Below are positions 36,412-48,696 of a stretch of DNA of 64,000 nt, one piece after another; the stretch's first letter is position 1; the number at the start of each line of letters is the position of its first letter. The position numbers and the translations under genes are program-made. This DNA comes from Pardosa pseudoannulata (lineage: Eukaryota; Arthropoda; Arachnida; Araneae; Lycosidae), in assembly GCA_032207245.1 (NCBI GenBank), contig CM063510.1, positions 53,098,493 to 53,162,492 of the forward strand, read 5' to 3'. The notes under the pieces are model-generated. The model did no database searches and was not told the DNA's origin. It worked only from the letters and a program-made list of their open reading frames with translations.

Positions 36412-39400
36412 GGAAGCTGCTGTCAGTGTGATGTATGATACTTAAACACTTTAAGATACTTGTAGAAAAATGGAGCTCACTTATGCATGTCACAATTTTT
36501 ATATGTATGATAAAATAAATACAAGTATAAGACTGTGTAAGAATTGGATTCTATTTTATCAGGGTTCCATTTTTTATGTAAATAATTGCGAATATAGAGT
36601 GACTAATTAAAAACAGGAATTTTAGGGAATGCTTATAAGCATGTATTTCATTTCAGCATGGAGATAGGAACAAAATGCAAGGTTATTCAAAATAATTCAA
36701 AGACGGCTATAGGTTCAATCAATATCAGCCAGGATAGGTTCTATCCTGGCGGATATTTATAACTGTGGAATTTGATCCAGTCGAACAGATAACAGTCGAA
36801 CAAAGTCGAACAGTCGAATTTATGTTAGATGCTCTATTATCAGAAAAAAAACTTGTATAAAAATGTATTACAAGCATGACTGTGTCTTTATAGTTTGGAT
36901 GCCTGCAAGAAAACTAGTTTATATTGTTTTTTATTATTTATCAATTGAAATGTCAACTAAATAAAGTATATATTTTTTTACACTATATGCAACGATGTAT
37001 ATTCTAGAAAGTAAATTTGATTAAAAGAGAACCAGCAGCAATAGTTTTCCATTTATGTATGACACACATCATTAAAAAAATTCACCTAAAATACATTATA
37101 CAGTCTAAAGACTTTTTTCATTGGAGAAATAAAAAGTACAAATACGCTACATCTTGTAGATACAAGATTGTCAATTTGGTCTTTATTAGGTAAAAAATGA
37201 AACCCAATGGAAGAAGGATTTTCTTCTCTAGATTTTGCATAAAATAAATAATATTGATGTTTTAAGAATTATTCTTTCTTTGCCAATAAGCTTTTTAAGT
37301 AGAAAGGATTTTTAATATTCAAATTTGTATTTATCAAAAATGAATTTTGACAGTAAGTCTTATGTATGTAGGGTACTCGATTTTACATCTTTGTCCGAAT
37401 CAACAAAAATACTAGAGTCATGCGAATTATACTATTCAAAACTCCCATAGTTTTATTATTAAATGACTCATAAGTAATGCATGAATATAAGAGGGAAATA
37501 TGAAAAAGTGAACGATATAACTTTATTTGTCAACAGCCAAAATATATTAGCTTCATATAAATTTTTCTGTAATATTGGAATCTATATTTTATTCTAAAAA
37601 ACTACCAAAGGAAGAAATATTATCGAACTAACTAGTTGACCACTTGTGTAACATCAAGTTATCTCTTTCATTCTGATCTAACTTCAATGTAGCTCCAAGC
37701 TGAAGTAAAAGTTTACCAGTAAAATATTTTCCGTTTTGTTACAAGAAGTAAATATCCATTATATATTCTAAATTATATAGCTTAAAGACGAGGAAGCATT
37801 TTTTTTCCAATGAAGAAACAAAAAGTATAAATATGATAGATCTTGTAGATGAAAGAGTGCCAATTTGGACTATATTTTACTTGCATACACACTCACTAAA
37901 TGATAATATCGTAAGTGTAACCATGTTATAGTCGCCAGTTAATGCATATGAAAACACATGATTTATTCGGAAGCTGCTGTCGGTGTGATGTATAATCCTT
38001 AAACACTTTACGATACTTATTGAAAAATGGAGCTTACTTATACACGTCACAATTTTTATATGTATGATTAAATAAATACAAGTGTAGGTTAATGTAAACA
38101 TTTCATTCTGTTTTATCAGGATTCACTTTATTTATGTAAATAATTGTTGATATAGAAGGACTAAATAAAAGAAGGAATTTTAGGGAATGTTTATAAGCAT
38201 GTATTTCATTTCAGTATAGATATAGGAACAAAATTCAAGGTTATTCAAAATAAATCAAAGACGGCTATAGATTCAGCCAAATTGAACCTCTCTTGGCGTA
38301 TATTTATAACAGTGGAATTTGATCCGATTTATGTTAGATGCTTTAATTATTGAAAAAAAAACTATAAAAATGTATTACAAGTATGACTGTTTCTTTATAG
38401 TTTGGAGGCCTGCAAGAAAATTATTTTATGTTGTTTTTATTATTTATCGATTGACATGCCAATCAAAGAAAGTATAATTTTTTTACACTATATGCAGCGA
38501 TAGATATTCTGGAAAGTAAATTTGATTAAAAGAGAATTAGCAGCAATAGTTTTCCATTTATGTATAACATATAAAAAAAAATCACCTAAAATACATTATA
38601 CAGTCTGAAGACCAGGAAGCATTTTTTCCAGTAAAGGAACAAAAAGTATAAATACGCTACATCTTGCAGATATCAGATTATCAATTTGGTTTTTATTATG
38701 TAAAAAAAAAATAAAACCCAATGGAAGAAGGATTTTCTTCTCTAGATGTTACACCAAATAAATAATATTGTTGTTTTATGAATTATTTTTTCTTTGCCAG
38801 TACGCATTTTGAGTAGAAAGGATTTTTCATAATCAAATTTGTATTTATCAAAAATGAATTTTGACAGTAAGTCTTATGTATGTAGGGTACCCGATTTAAC
38901 ATTTTTGCCCAAATCAACAAAAATGCTAGAGTCATACGATTCATACGATTTAAAGTTCCCATAGTTTTATAATTAAATGACTCATAAGTAATGCATGAAT
39001 ACAAGAGGAAAATATGAAAAAGTGAACACAAAGAAAAAGAGTTTGATACAACTTCCTTTAGCTGTCAACAGCCAAAATATATTAACTTCATATAAACCTA
39101 TCTGTAATATTGGAATCTACATTACATTTTATTCTAAAAAACTTCCAAAGGAAGAAATAGTATCGGACTAACTAGTTGACCACTTGCGTAACATCAAGTT
39201 ATCTCTTTCATTCTGATCTAACTGCAATGTATATCGAAGCTGAAGTAACAGTTAACCAGTAAAATAGTTTTCCGTCTTGTTACAAGAAGTAAATATCCAT
39301 TATATATTCTAAATTATATAGTCTAAAGACCAGGAAGCATTGTTGGTCCAATAAAAAATCAAAAGGTATAAATATGATAGATCTTGTAGATGAAAGAGTG

Positions 39401-41058
39401 CCAATTTGGACTATATTTTACTTGCATACACACTCACTAAATGATAATATCGTAAGTGTAACCATGTTATAATCGCCAATTAACAGGTATGAAAACACAT
39501 GATTTATTCGGAAGCTGCTTTCGGTGTGATGTATAATCCTTAAACACTTTACGATATTTATTGAAAAATGGAGCTTACTTATACACGCCACAATTTTTAT
39601 ATGTATGATAAAATAAATACAAGTGTAGGGTCATGTAAAAATTTCATTCTATTTTATCAGAATTCACTTTATTTATGTAAATAATTGTTGATATAGAGGG
39701 ACTAAATAAAAGCAGGAATTTTAGGGAATGTTTATAAGCATGTATTTCAGTATAGAAATAAGAACAAAATGCAAGGTTATTCAAAATAAATCAAAGACGG
39801 CTACAGGTTCAGCCAAATTGAACCTATCCTGGCGTATATTTATAACAGTGGAATTTGATCCCATTTATGTTAGATGCTTTGTTATTGGGTAAAAACTTGT
39901 ATAAAAATGTATTATAAGTATGACTGTTTCTTTATAGTTTGGATTCCTGCAAGAAAACTATTTTATATTATTTTTTTATTATTTATCAATTGAAATGTCA
40001 ACCAAAGATATTATAATTTTTTTTTACACTATATGCAGCGATAGATATTCTGGAAGGTAAATTTGATTAAAAGAGAACTAGCAGCAATAGTTTTCCATTT
40101 ATGTATTACACATTAAAAAAATCAACTAAAATACATTATACAGTCTGAAGACCAGGAAGCATTTTTTTCCAGTGGAGGAACAAAAAGTATAAATACGCTA
40201 CATCTTGCAGATATCAGATTATCAATTTGGTTTTTATCAGGTAAAAAAAAATGAAACCCAATGGAAGAAGAATGATTTTCTTTTCTAAATTTTGCATGAA
40301 ATGAATTTATATTGCTGTTTTAAAAATTATTCTTTCTTTGCCAATAAGCGTTTTAAGTAGAAATGATTTTTCATAATCAAATTTGTATTTATCAAAAATG
40401 AATTTTGACAGTAAGTCTTATGTATGTACGGTACCCGATTTTACATTTTTGTCCGAATCAACAAAAATGCTAGAGTCATACGATTTATACGATTTAAAAT
40501 TGCTATAGTTTTATAATTAAATGACTCATAAGTAATACATGAATACAAGAGGGAAATATGAAAAAGTGAACACAAAGAAAAAGCTTTTGATAAAAATTCC
40601 TTTAGTTGTCAACAGCCAAAATGTGTTAACTTCATATAAACTTATCTGTAATATTGGAATTTACATTTTATTCTAAAAAACTTCCAAAGGAAGAAATAGT
40701 ATCGGACTAACTAGTTGAACACTTGTGTAACTTTAAGTTATAACTTTCATCCTGATCTAACTGCAATTTAGCTCCAAACTGAAGTAAAAGTTAACCAGTA
40801 AAATAGTTTTCCGTCTTATTACAAAAAGTAAATATCCATTATATATTCTAAATTATATAGTCTAAAATTATATAGGCATTATATAGTCTAAAGACCAGGA
40901 AGCATTTTTTTCCAATGAAGAAACAAAAAGAATAATTACGCTAGATCTTGTAGATGAAAGAGTGTCAATTTGGACTATATTTTACTTGCATAAACACTCA
41001 CTAAATTATAATATCTTGAGTGGAAACGTGTTACAGTCGCTAATTAACACGTATGAAA
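36412..41058. repeat. Large tandem array, ~1.55 kb x 3
   Basis: GGAAGCTGCTGTCRGTGTGATG-type starts lie at 36412, 37969 and 39510, a spacing of 1557 and 1541 bp. Shared landmarks per unit include TATTCAAAATAAATCAAAGAC, GTCTTATGTATGTAGGGTAC and TATCGGACTAACTAGTTG. Inside each unit a shorter block (CAGTCTAAAGACCAGGAAGC ... AGATCTTGTAGATG) appears twice, an older internal duplication. No frame is conserved between units. Confidence 0.9.
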
Positions 41059-44000
41059 ACACACGATTTATTCGTTTAATATAATGCTCCACAGAATTAA
41101 GTAACGAAATCTTTCTTGTCTTTTTTCAATAAAAAGAAAGAAAAAAAAGTGAATCCCTCATTGGCAACAGCTGCTTAAATATATCACGATGAATTCTCAA
41201 TGATTCTGAAAATACTCTTTAACGAGCAAGTGACGTGTTTCAACTCAATCCATTTTAGAACATTAGCCCTCAAAAAATGTAATCCATTTTCTTTGAATAA
41301 TTTATGATGGAATTGTATCAGAAAAATAACAAGACGACAAAAAAACTTGCGATAAAAAAAGGAATTAAAATTCGGAATTTGTTTATTATGTCAATATAGG
41401 TTAGAAATAAAAGCGATAAAAATCCTAGAAGATTAGGTAAATAGTAAATATTTTGAATTAAATTGAATTCTAATGCTCTCTTGTGTGCAATAGGATGGAT
41501 TAAATTGTATTTAAAACTTATGAAGTTGCATAGAAAATGAACTAGATTTTTTTTCATTTTATGAATTAATTGGATTGTTTGATGTAGATACGGGAAGAGA
41601 AAAACGGGGTTTGAATTAAATAGCTGTTTTTATCCTGATGCAGACATATGCAAAATGTCTTAATTCGTACCAGCCATCGATAGCATAAATTTGAATACAT
41701 GTCTAGACATGCTGAAAAGCAATTGCAATCATTTTTTATAAAGATGAATATTTATTTTGTGCTAAATTAAATAATACAACAGAGCATAAAAGTAATTCAG
41801 CATATCGAAATAGCCAATTAATTAACAGTATTTAAAATGTATTTCTGCTTTGTGCGATACGTTCGGATCAGTCGTAGATTTATACCATGCATACATGTGT
41901 ACATATGCTGAAATTCGAAAGTATTCATTATTTATATAGATGAGTATGTTGTATTACATCAAATAGTGTAACACAGCATAAAAATATTAAAGCATATTAA
42001 AATAACCAATTAACAGAAGTATTTAAAATGTATTTCTGATTTAAAATTTATGAAGTCGCATAGAAAAGGAACTAGATTTTTGTCGTTTTATTTTATGAAT
42101 TAATTGGATTGTTTGATGTAGATGTGGGAAGAGAAAAAATACCCAAACAGGGTTTGAATTAAATCAGTGTTTTTATCCTTATGCAGAGATATGCAAAATG
42201 TCGTAATTCGTACCAGCCATCGATAGCACAAATTTGAATACATGTCTAGACATGCTGAAAAGCAATTGCAATCATTTTTATGAAGATGAATATTTATTTT
42301 GTGCTACATTAAGTAAAGTAACAGAGCATAAAAGTAATTCAGCATATCGAAATAACCAATTAAATAACAGTATTTAAAATGTATTTCTGCTTTGTGCGAT
42401 ACGTTCGGATCAGTCGTAGATTTATACCATGCATACATGTGTACATATGCTGAAATTCGAAAGTATTCATTACTTATATAGATGAATATGTTGTGTTACA
42501 TCAAATAGTGTAACACAGCATAAAAATATTAAAGCATATTGAAATAACCAATTAACAGCAGTACTTAAAATGTATTTCTGATTTATGTTATATACGTTCG
42601 GATCAGTCGTAGATTTATACCTTTACTACTCAAAGATAATAACATTTTTTTTTCTTACCGCAGCTGGCAATACAGGCACTACATGCCTTTATACCATTAC
42701 AAAGCTGCGAAGCTGTTACCCATTTAACAGCCATTATAATTACCCATTTATAATTTGTATTTATAGTTGTTCCTATATTTTACTCGCATACACATTCACT
42801 AAATGATAATATAATGTGTGATATGTTAATTACTATCTATTTTATCATATTTAATTTGTATTTATATTTGTACCTATATTTTAATTGCAAACACACTCAA
42901 TAAATGATAATACCGTGAGTGGAACCATGTTATAGTCGCCAATTAACACGTATGAAAACACACGATTTATTCGTTTAATATAATGCTCCACAGAATTAAG
43001 TAATGAAATCTTCCTCGTCTTTTTTCAATAAAAAGTAAGAAAAAAAAGTGAATCCCTCATTGGCAACAGCTGCTTAAATATATCACGATGAATTCTCAAT
43101 GATTCTGAAAATACTCTTTAACGAGCAAGTGACGTGTTTCAACTCAATCCATTTCAGAACATTAGCCCTCAAAAAATGTAATCCATTTTCTTTGAATAAT
43201 TTATGATGGAATCGTATCAGAAAAATAAGAAGACGAAAAATGAAACTTGCGAAAAAAAAAGAATTAAAATTAGAAATTTGTTTATTATGTCAACAGAGGT
43301 TAGAAATAAAAGCGATAAAAATCCTAGAAGATTAGGTAAATAGTAAATATTTTGAATTAAATTGAATTCTAATGCTCTCTTGTGTGTAATAGGATGCATT
43401 AAATCGTATTTAAAATTTGTGAAGACGCATAGAAAAGGAACTATATTTTTGTCGTTTTATTTTATGAATTAATTGGATTGTTTGATGTAGATGTGGGAAG
43501 AGAAAAAATACAAAAACAGGGTTTGAATTAAATCGGTGTTTTTATCCTTATGCAGAGATATGCAAAATATCTTAATTCGTACCAGCCTTCGATAGCACAA
43601 ATTTGACTGTTGTATACATGTCTACACATGCTGAAAATCAATAGCAATCGTTATCTATAAAGATGAATATTTATGTTGTGTTACATTAAATAATGTAACA
43701 GAGCATAAAAGTAATTCAGCATATTGAAATAACCATTTAAATAGCAGTACTTAAAAAGTATTTCTGCTTAGTGTGATATACGTTCGGATCAGTCGTAGAT
43801 TTATACCATACATGCATGTGTACATATTCTGAAATTCGAAAGTATTCATTATTTATAAAGATGAATATGTTGTGTTACATCAAATAGTGTAACACAGCAT
43901 TGAAATATTTCAGCATATTGAAATAACCAATTAAACAGCAGTACTTAAAATGTATTTCTTCTTTGTGTGATATACATTCGGATCAGTCGTAGATTTATAC

Positions 44001-44600
44001 CATACATACATGTGTACATATGCTGAAATTTGTAAGTATTCATTATTTATAAAGATGAACATGTTGTGTTAGATCAAATAGTGTAACACAGCATTAAAAT
44101 ATTTCACCATATTGAAATAACTAATTAAACAGCAGTACTTAAAATGTATTTCTGCTTTGTGTGATATACGTTCGGATCAGTCGTAGATTTATACCATACA
44201 TACATGTGTACATATGCTGAAATTCGAGAGTATTCATTATTTATAAAGATGAATATGTTGTGCTACATCAAATAGTGTAACACAGCATTAAAATATTTCA
44301 GCATATTGAAATAACCAATTAAATAGCAGTACTTAAAAAGTATTTCTGCTTTGGGTGATATACGTTCGGATCAGTCTTAGATTTATACCATATATGCATG
44401 TGTACATATTCTGAAATTCGAAAGTATTCATTATTTATAAAGATGAATATGTTGTGTTAGATAAAATAGTGTAACACAGCATTAAAATATTTCCCCATAT
44501 TGAAATAACTAATTAAACAGCAGTACTTAAAATGTATTTCTGATTTATGTGATATACGTTCGGATCAGTCGTAGATTTACATCGTTAAAGAACTTTACTA
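41059..44600. repeat. Second large tandem array, ~1.9 kb x 2, with ~190-bp subrepeats
   Basis: TTTAATATAATGCTCCACAG starts units at 41074 and 42976. Each unit has a single-copy part with CAACAGCTGCTTAAATATAT and CTAATGCTCTCTTGTGTG. After it come about 190-bp subrepeats marked by GATCAGTCGTAGATTTATAC near 41867, 42407, 42600, 43790, 43980, 44175, 44366 and 44562. The second unit has more subrepeats than the first. The short minus frames at 41318-41557 and 43217-43399 are homologous only because the units are. Confidence 0.9.
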
Positions 44601-46473
44601 CTCAAAGATAACATTGTTTTCTTAACGAAACTGGCAATACAGGCACTACATGCCTTTAGACCAATACAAGGCTGTGAAGCTGTTACCCATTTAATACCAC
44701 CCGAGAAGCACGTGTTGCTTTAGTTATACTAAGGAGTAACATTGCCCCCTCTGGGTCCTTATAATTTAGAAGCAGGGACCAAGCAGAAGACCCGCAGGCT
44801 TGGACTGCACATTAATTTATTCTATTATTTATAACAAACGTTTATAGTATATAATAACTATATTATTAACCGCTTCCCTTACAATTTTTTTTTAAAGTGC
44901 AAAAAATCATCACTTTTTATTTTATTATTAAATACAAGGAAATGGAAGAAAACAAAAAAATCTAGGTTTTAAGTTGAATTTTTAATTTTAACAGGTGTAA
45001 AAGCATTTAATTTTAATATTACCTTACTACCACGGGTTACCTCAGGCAAGTAAAAAAAAGTTAAATATTAGTCTTTGTATGATAGTTTTTGAAATAAGGC
45101 ACAACACAAAGTGATACCTAACATTCTGTACACTGGAATATGGTTTCTTACTGGCTGACCTCTGGAATCTGTTTAACGGGAGCACAGAGTACACTATCTT
45201 GTTGAATTTGATTTTTTTTGCAGTAGCAGAAATAACATTTGCAAAATGACTTAAGGTTAACTTGAGTGGTAAAGGAGTAAAGTTGGGTCTTCCTGATAAG
45301 GCAGAAAACATGTCACAACTTGAAATTGCGTTGAATTTCTTCAGTGGAAAAATATACTCAAATATTCTAAAAATTACAAGGACATAGTGTTAATTTTCGA
45401 ACTTCACGTGTTCCTCCTGTTTGTCAATGTTTTAAAAGAACACAAAAAATACCTGTTTTTAAATAATAAATATCTTACAGACGTTACGGGTATTAAATTT
45501 TAGATTATTACTTTCGTCTGATATTTTGGTTCTAGGTGGTTTTTCTTTCAAATATATCTTAACACAAAGTCTCATGTTAATAAAATCACTTGAACACTGC
45601 GAGATAAAGTAGTTTAAAATGACAATCATAATTGGAATGAATTAGAACTTATAATAGATTGGAACATGATGAGTATATGTTTAATGCATAGAGTTTTTGT
45701 TCTGTGTGACATGAATACTACGTGTTCAATCTTTATAAAAGACTTACTATTTTAATTTTAATTTTTAAATAATTCATAATAGATGTTTCATTTTTATTCT
45801 TTATTGTCTATGGTTTATGTTCTAATTGTTTGTATTTTAACAGGTGGCATCACCCTGCTTCGGTTTTTATTGTTGGGGTTTTTTTATTATTCAAGGCCTG
45901 GAAAAGATGGCTGTTAGTTTGGTATTTGGTGTGTTTAATTCTATTCATTTAATCTGGATTTTATTCATATTCATCTGGAAAACATGTATTAAAAACCAAA
46001 CATAATTCTTAATTCATTTTGTGCAGTGTGAATTCAGCGTGATGTGTTGCATAAATTTAAAGAAAGTTGTGTTCGACAATAGACTTCTGTTTTCATCCAT
46101 AATTTCGGTTTCTACAGATCTTTCATAGCAAATCACAAGGATAAAAAAAGGTAAGTAGTTACCTTATTCAGTTGTTGATTATCATTACTGCTGAATATTT
46201 CAATTAATTAACTGACTTAAAACCAAAATTCAAGATTCATATTTATTCAAAGTAAAATTCTTTCTATTCATTTCACTACGTGAAATAGATACCAAATTTT
46301 AATGAGGAATTTGCACATGTGGGGGATTCGAACAACTTAGTGTTTTTCTGATAATTTCAGACTCGTAGATTCCAAAAATGTTCTCAAAAATGTAAAAAAC
46401 TGGGTCCATCATTTAAAAAATTAATTTTAAAGTTAAGCGAAAATCACGTGACATCAAAACGCTCCGTGATTGG
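44601..46473. other. No confident gene
   Basis: Mixed AT-rich sequence. A patch at 44695-44815 (CACCCGAGAAGCACGTGTTG) is GC-richer without a frame. An 89-codon minus frame (45311-45042) starts MFSALSGRPNFTPLPLKL and is less AT-biased than its surroundings, but I recognise no family. A donor-like AAAAAAGGTAAGTAG at 46145-46159 could end a noncoding leader exon of the plus-strand gene starting at 46651. Confidence 0.4.
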
Positions 46474-46498
46474 TTGTGATGTCATCGTTCATGCAGAC
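46474..46498 (+). promoter_or_regulatory. CRE-like 25-bp motif, left copy
   Basis: Begins TTGTGATGTCATCG and ends CATGCAGAC. It lies about 150 bp upstream of the ATG at 46651, next to ATTGG (CCAAT on the other strand) and an upstream inverted half site TGACATCA (46450-46457). It matches 47922-47946 in inverted orientation with one mismatch (T for C in TGAYGTCA). CREB/ATF-type factors bind TGACGTCA; binding here is inference. Confidence 0.65.
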
Positions 46499-46650
46499 CA
46501 ATATTTTTGTATTGCTTTTAAGCGCGCACTATTTTCTGATTTTGTTTTTGCAAGTTCCTAAAATTTTCTAGCTATCAAAATTTATTTTTATTTAAACCTG
46601 AAGGTTTATTTTATCGATCTGGATAGCTTAGTTATCTCAATTTGTCATAA

Positions 46651-46784
46651 ATGTCTCTTCTACCTGGATTTACCAGAGCACAATCAGACAACCTCCCGAA
46701 AATTGACAGCATGTCAATGTTTTCTTTCTTGGCAAAAAACCCGGATTTTATGGAAGCAGAAATACGAGGAATTAAAACCCAAAG
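46651..46784 (+). CDS. First coding exon, SWIM/YqaJ-type protein (partial)
   Basis: A 134-nt exon opens with ATG at 46651, reads MSLLPGFTRAQSDNLPKID, and continues through SFLAKNPDFMEAEIRGIK. It ends at AAAG just before the donor GTATGT (46785). From memory, this start (LLP-x-FTRAQSDNLPK-x-D, NPDF, AE-x-R-x-x-K) matches N-termini of arthropod multi-exon proteins with a SWIM zinc finger and a YqaJ-like (lambda exonuclease type) nuclease domain. I see neither domain nearby, and downstream is only AT-rich sequence and a SINE fragment. It could be the first exon of a gene with long introns or an orphaned gene start. Upstream is a CRE-like motif and CCAAT box. Exon coding quality is good: non-repetitive, with balanced codon use unlike its surroundings. 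Confidence 0.6.
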
Positions 46785-46991
46785 GTATGTAAAATCATTT
46801 ATATTTTTTTCCAATTTTACTTAACATGTATTAATACTTTATTCATGCTAAACACAGCTCTTTTGTTTGTAAACACAAACAAGTCAAATAAATATACATA
46901 TATCATATACACACACATTTGTAGTAGCATCGTTTTTTTATAAATAGAGACGGATGTAATATTAAAATAAAAATTAGAGGAGTTATTTATT

Positions 46992-47068
46992 GTGAGACCG
47001 GTCTCATTAGCCTTCGTGTTACAAAAAGTAGACCGTAGTACTCCAAAACCAAACCAAAACCAAAACAA
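46992..47068 (+). mobile_element. SINE fragment, 3' part
   Basis: ACCGGTCTCATTAGCCTTCG, AAAAAGTAGACCGTAGTACTCC and a (CCAAAA)-type tail match the 3' half of the SINE at 34005-34183 in plus orientation. The tRNA head is missing. It lies between the two facing exons. Confidence 0.75.
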
Positions 47069-47622
47069 TTCTTAGATATTTTAAATATGATGAAAAGAAA
47101 TTTAAAATCTTTAAACGGCTTTACTTAATTATTTATACATTTTTAAATAGCAATACAATTTTATTGCCTTTAATATTAATGTCAAATTAAAAAATGTATA
47201 AAATTTCTCAAATTAAATTTAATTTTTAAAGTAATATCATTATTAAGTATTTTAAAAATATTATACTTTTTTTCAAATTAGTCACCAATTTAATCGAAAA
47301 ATATCAATGTGATTTGATACACAAGAAAGTATGCATCTCTGAAGAAAATATTTATAATACCTTGAAAATACATAACCTTCCCCTACCCCGAGTTATTTAT
47401 TAGATAATTATATGCTTTAGATATTTATATGTTTTTCGATATTTATATGCTTTATAAAATATTTATTGTACTTGAACTCTGTGATAATACTCGAAAATTA
47501 GCAGTTTTAAAAGTTAAATAGCAGTGGTTAATCAACAATCCTTTTAAAGGTATAGATGTATTTTTATATACTTTAATTGTTCTAAATTAGTAATATTTAA
47601 ACAAAAGCAAGCATTTATTTAC

Positions 47623-47832
47623 CAAGAAATGGTCTTCACAAACCCATAAAGATGATTTATATGATAATTTGGGGTTTAATTTCTCATCCCTTTTCATCGC
47701 AGTTGTCCAGATTTTACGTGTATGTGGGTCTTTCGGGACGCTGAAAAATATCTTCTCATTGCAATTAGTTGTTGTATTTTTACAGAGTGGCACAATACAA
47801 TATTTAGAGTATGATTTTTTAATGTCAGGCAT
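47623..47832 (-). CDS. THAP zinc-finger exon
   Basis: From the ATG at 47832 the minus strand encodes 70 residues, MPDIKKSYSKYCIVPLCKNT and onward, ending WVCEDHFL before a donor GTAAAT at 47622. The zinc ligands of a C2CH THAP domain are visible: C12, C17 (C-x4-C), C65 and H68 (C-x2-H) followed by F69. The conserved Pro (VPKD), Trp42 and the CEDHF box are present. The AVPTIF-like end of the domain would be in the next exon, which I did not find. THAP domains bind DNA and occur in transcription factors and in P-element-type or other domesticated transposase proteins. The ORF reads on past the donor for 11 residues of AT-rich codons to a stop at 47587, so splicing is more likely than read-through. 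It faces the exon at 46651. Confidence 0.8.
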
Positions 47833-47921
47833 AACAAAAAAATTTCTATTATATGCGATACTTTACACAAAAACAAATTTAAAAGTCGCCTTTTAACATG
47901 GAAACAGTATAGGCGCTCGGT

Positions 47922-47946
47922 GTCTGCATGAACGATGACGTCACAA
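47922..47946 (-). promoter_or_regulatory. CRE-like 25-bp motif, right copy
   Basis: On the minus strand it starts TTGTGACGTCATCG and ends CATGCAGAC, about 90 bp upstream of the THAP ATG. It contains a perfect TGACGTCA. It is the inverted partner of 46474-46498. It may be a shared promoter element or part of terminal repeats of a mobile unit. Confidence 0.65.
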
Positions 47947-48696
47947 ACTCGGCGGAGAAAAAGTATCGTTTTTGAGAGACGTTAAAGAGTCCGCTATAAA
48001 ACCCATTAGAAATCACTCATCAGGCCCCCAAATGAAAGAAAAATAGCTACTGTCCTGCTTACTTTTTTGTCTTCTATCGTTTAAAATCAAAATTAGAAAA
48101 CGTGAAAATTCCTCATTACGTAATAGCTAGGTAAACTACTATTTAAAAAACTCAATTTCATTAAAAATATTCTTAAATGTCTCAAAGAAAAGAAATTCAT
48201 TACAACATTCTTTAAACAATAATTGTAAAATATAGACAAAAATTTGACATGACAAAATTGACAAAACACGACAAAAATTTCTGAATATATTTTTCCAAAC
48301 AGAAAATTTTACAGGGTAAATCTACTTAAAAGAATCACCTAAATCTTTCTTTGTAAAACAAACATCACTTTGAGCTGAGTTAAATAATAACTATGTTTAG
48401 TTTTTTTTTTACTAAGTATTATTTAAACATATTGAAATATTCGAAAGAAGTGAAATACTACAGGACCGTTTCAATATCGCCAGTACTATATCTCAATTTA
48501 TAAAAGCTTTTAAACCCTTTCCACTGACAGATGGTTGCACAGACAACAGAGAAGTTCATTTTTCTTCCGATGCTCCAAAAGGTCACTACCTTCATTTTCT
48601 ATAAGAACAGAGAGAAAAACATAACTTTATACCTCGGAGATAAAAAAGTATGATTAAAGATTGCCTGATTTTTATAATGCCTCAAAAATGAATTTT
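47947..48696. other. No gene seen
   Basis: The first 50 bp (CTCGGCGGAGAAAAAG, GACGTTAAAGAGTCCGC) are GC-richer and could belong to the THAP-gene promoter. The rest is AT-rich with nothing recognised. Confidence 0.45.

Noticed and set aside
46632..46814. 60-codon minus frame
   Set aside because: Antisense to the plus-strand exon at 46651-46784, which has the better start, family resemblance and splice donor.
47669..47896. 75-codon plus frame
   Set aside because: Antisense shadow of the THAP exon.
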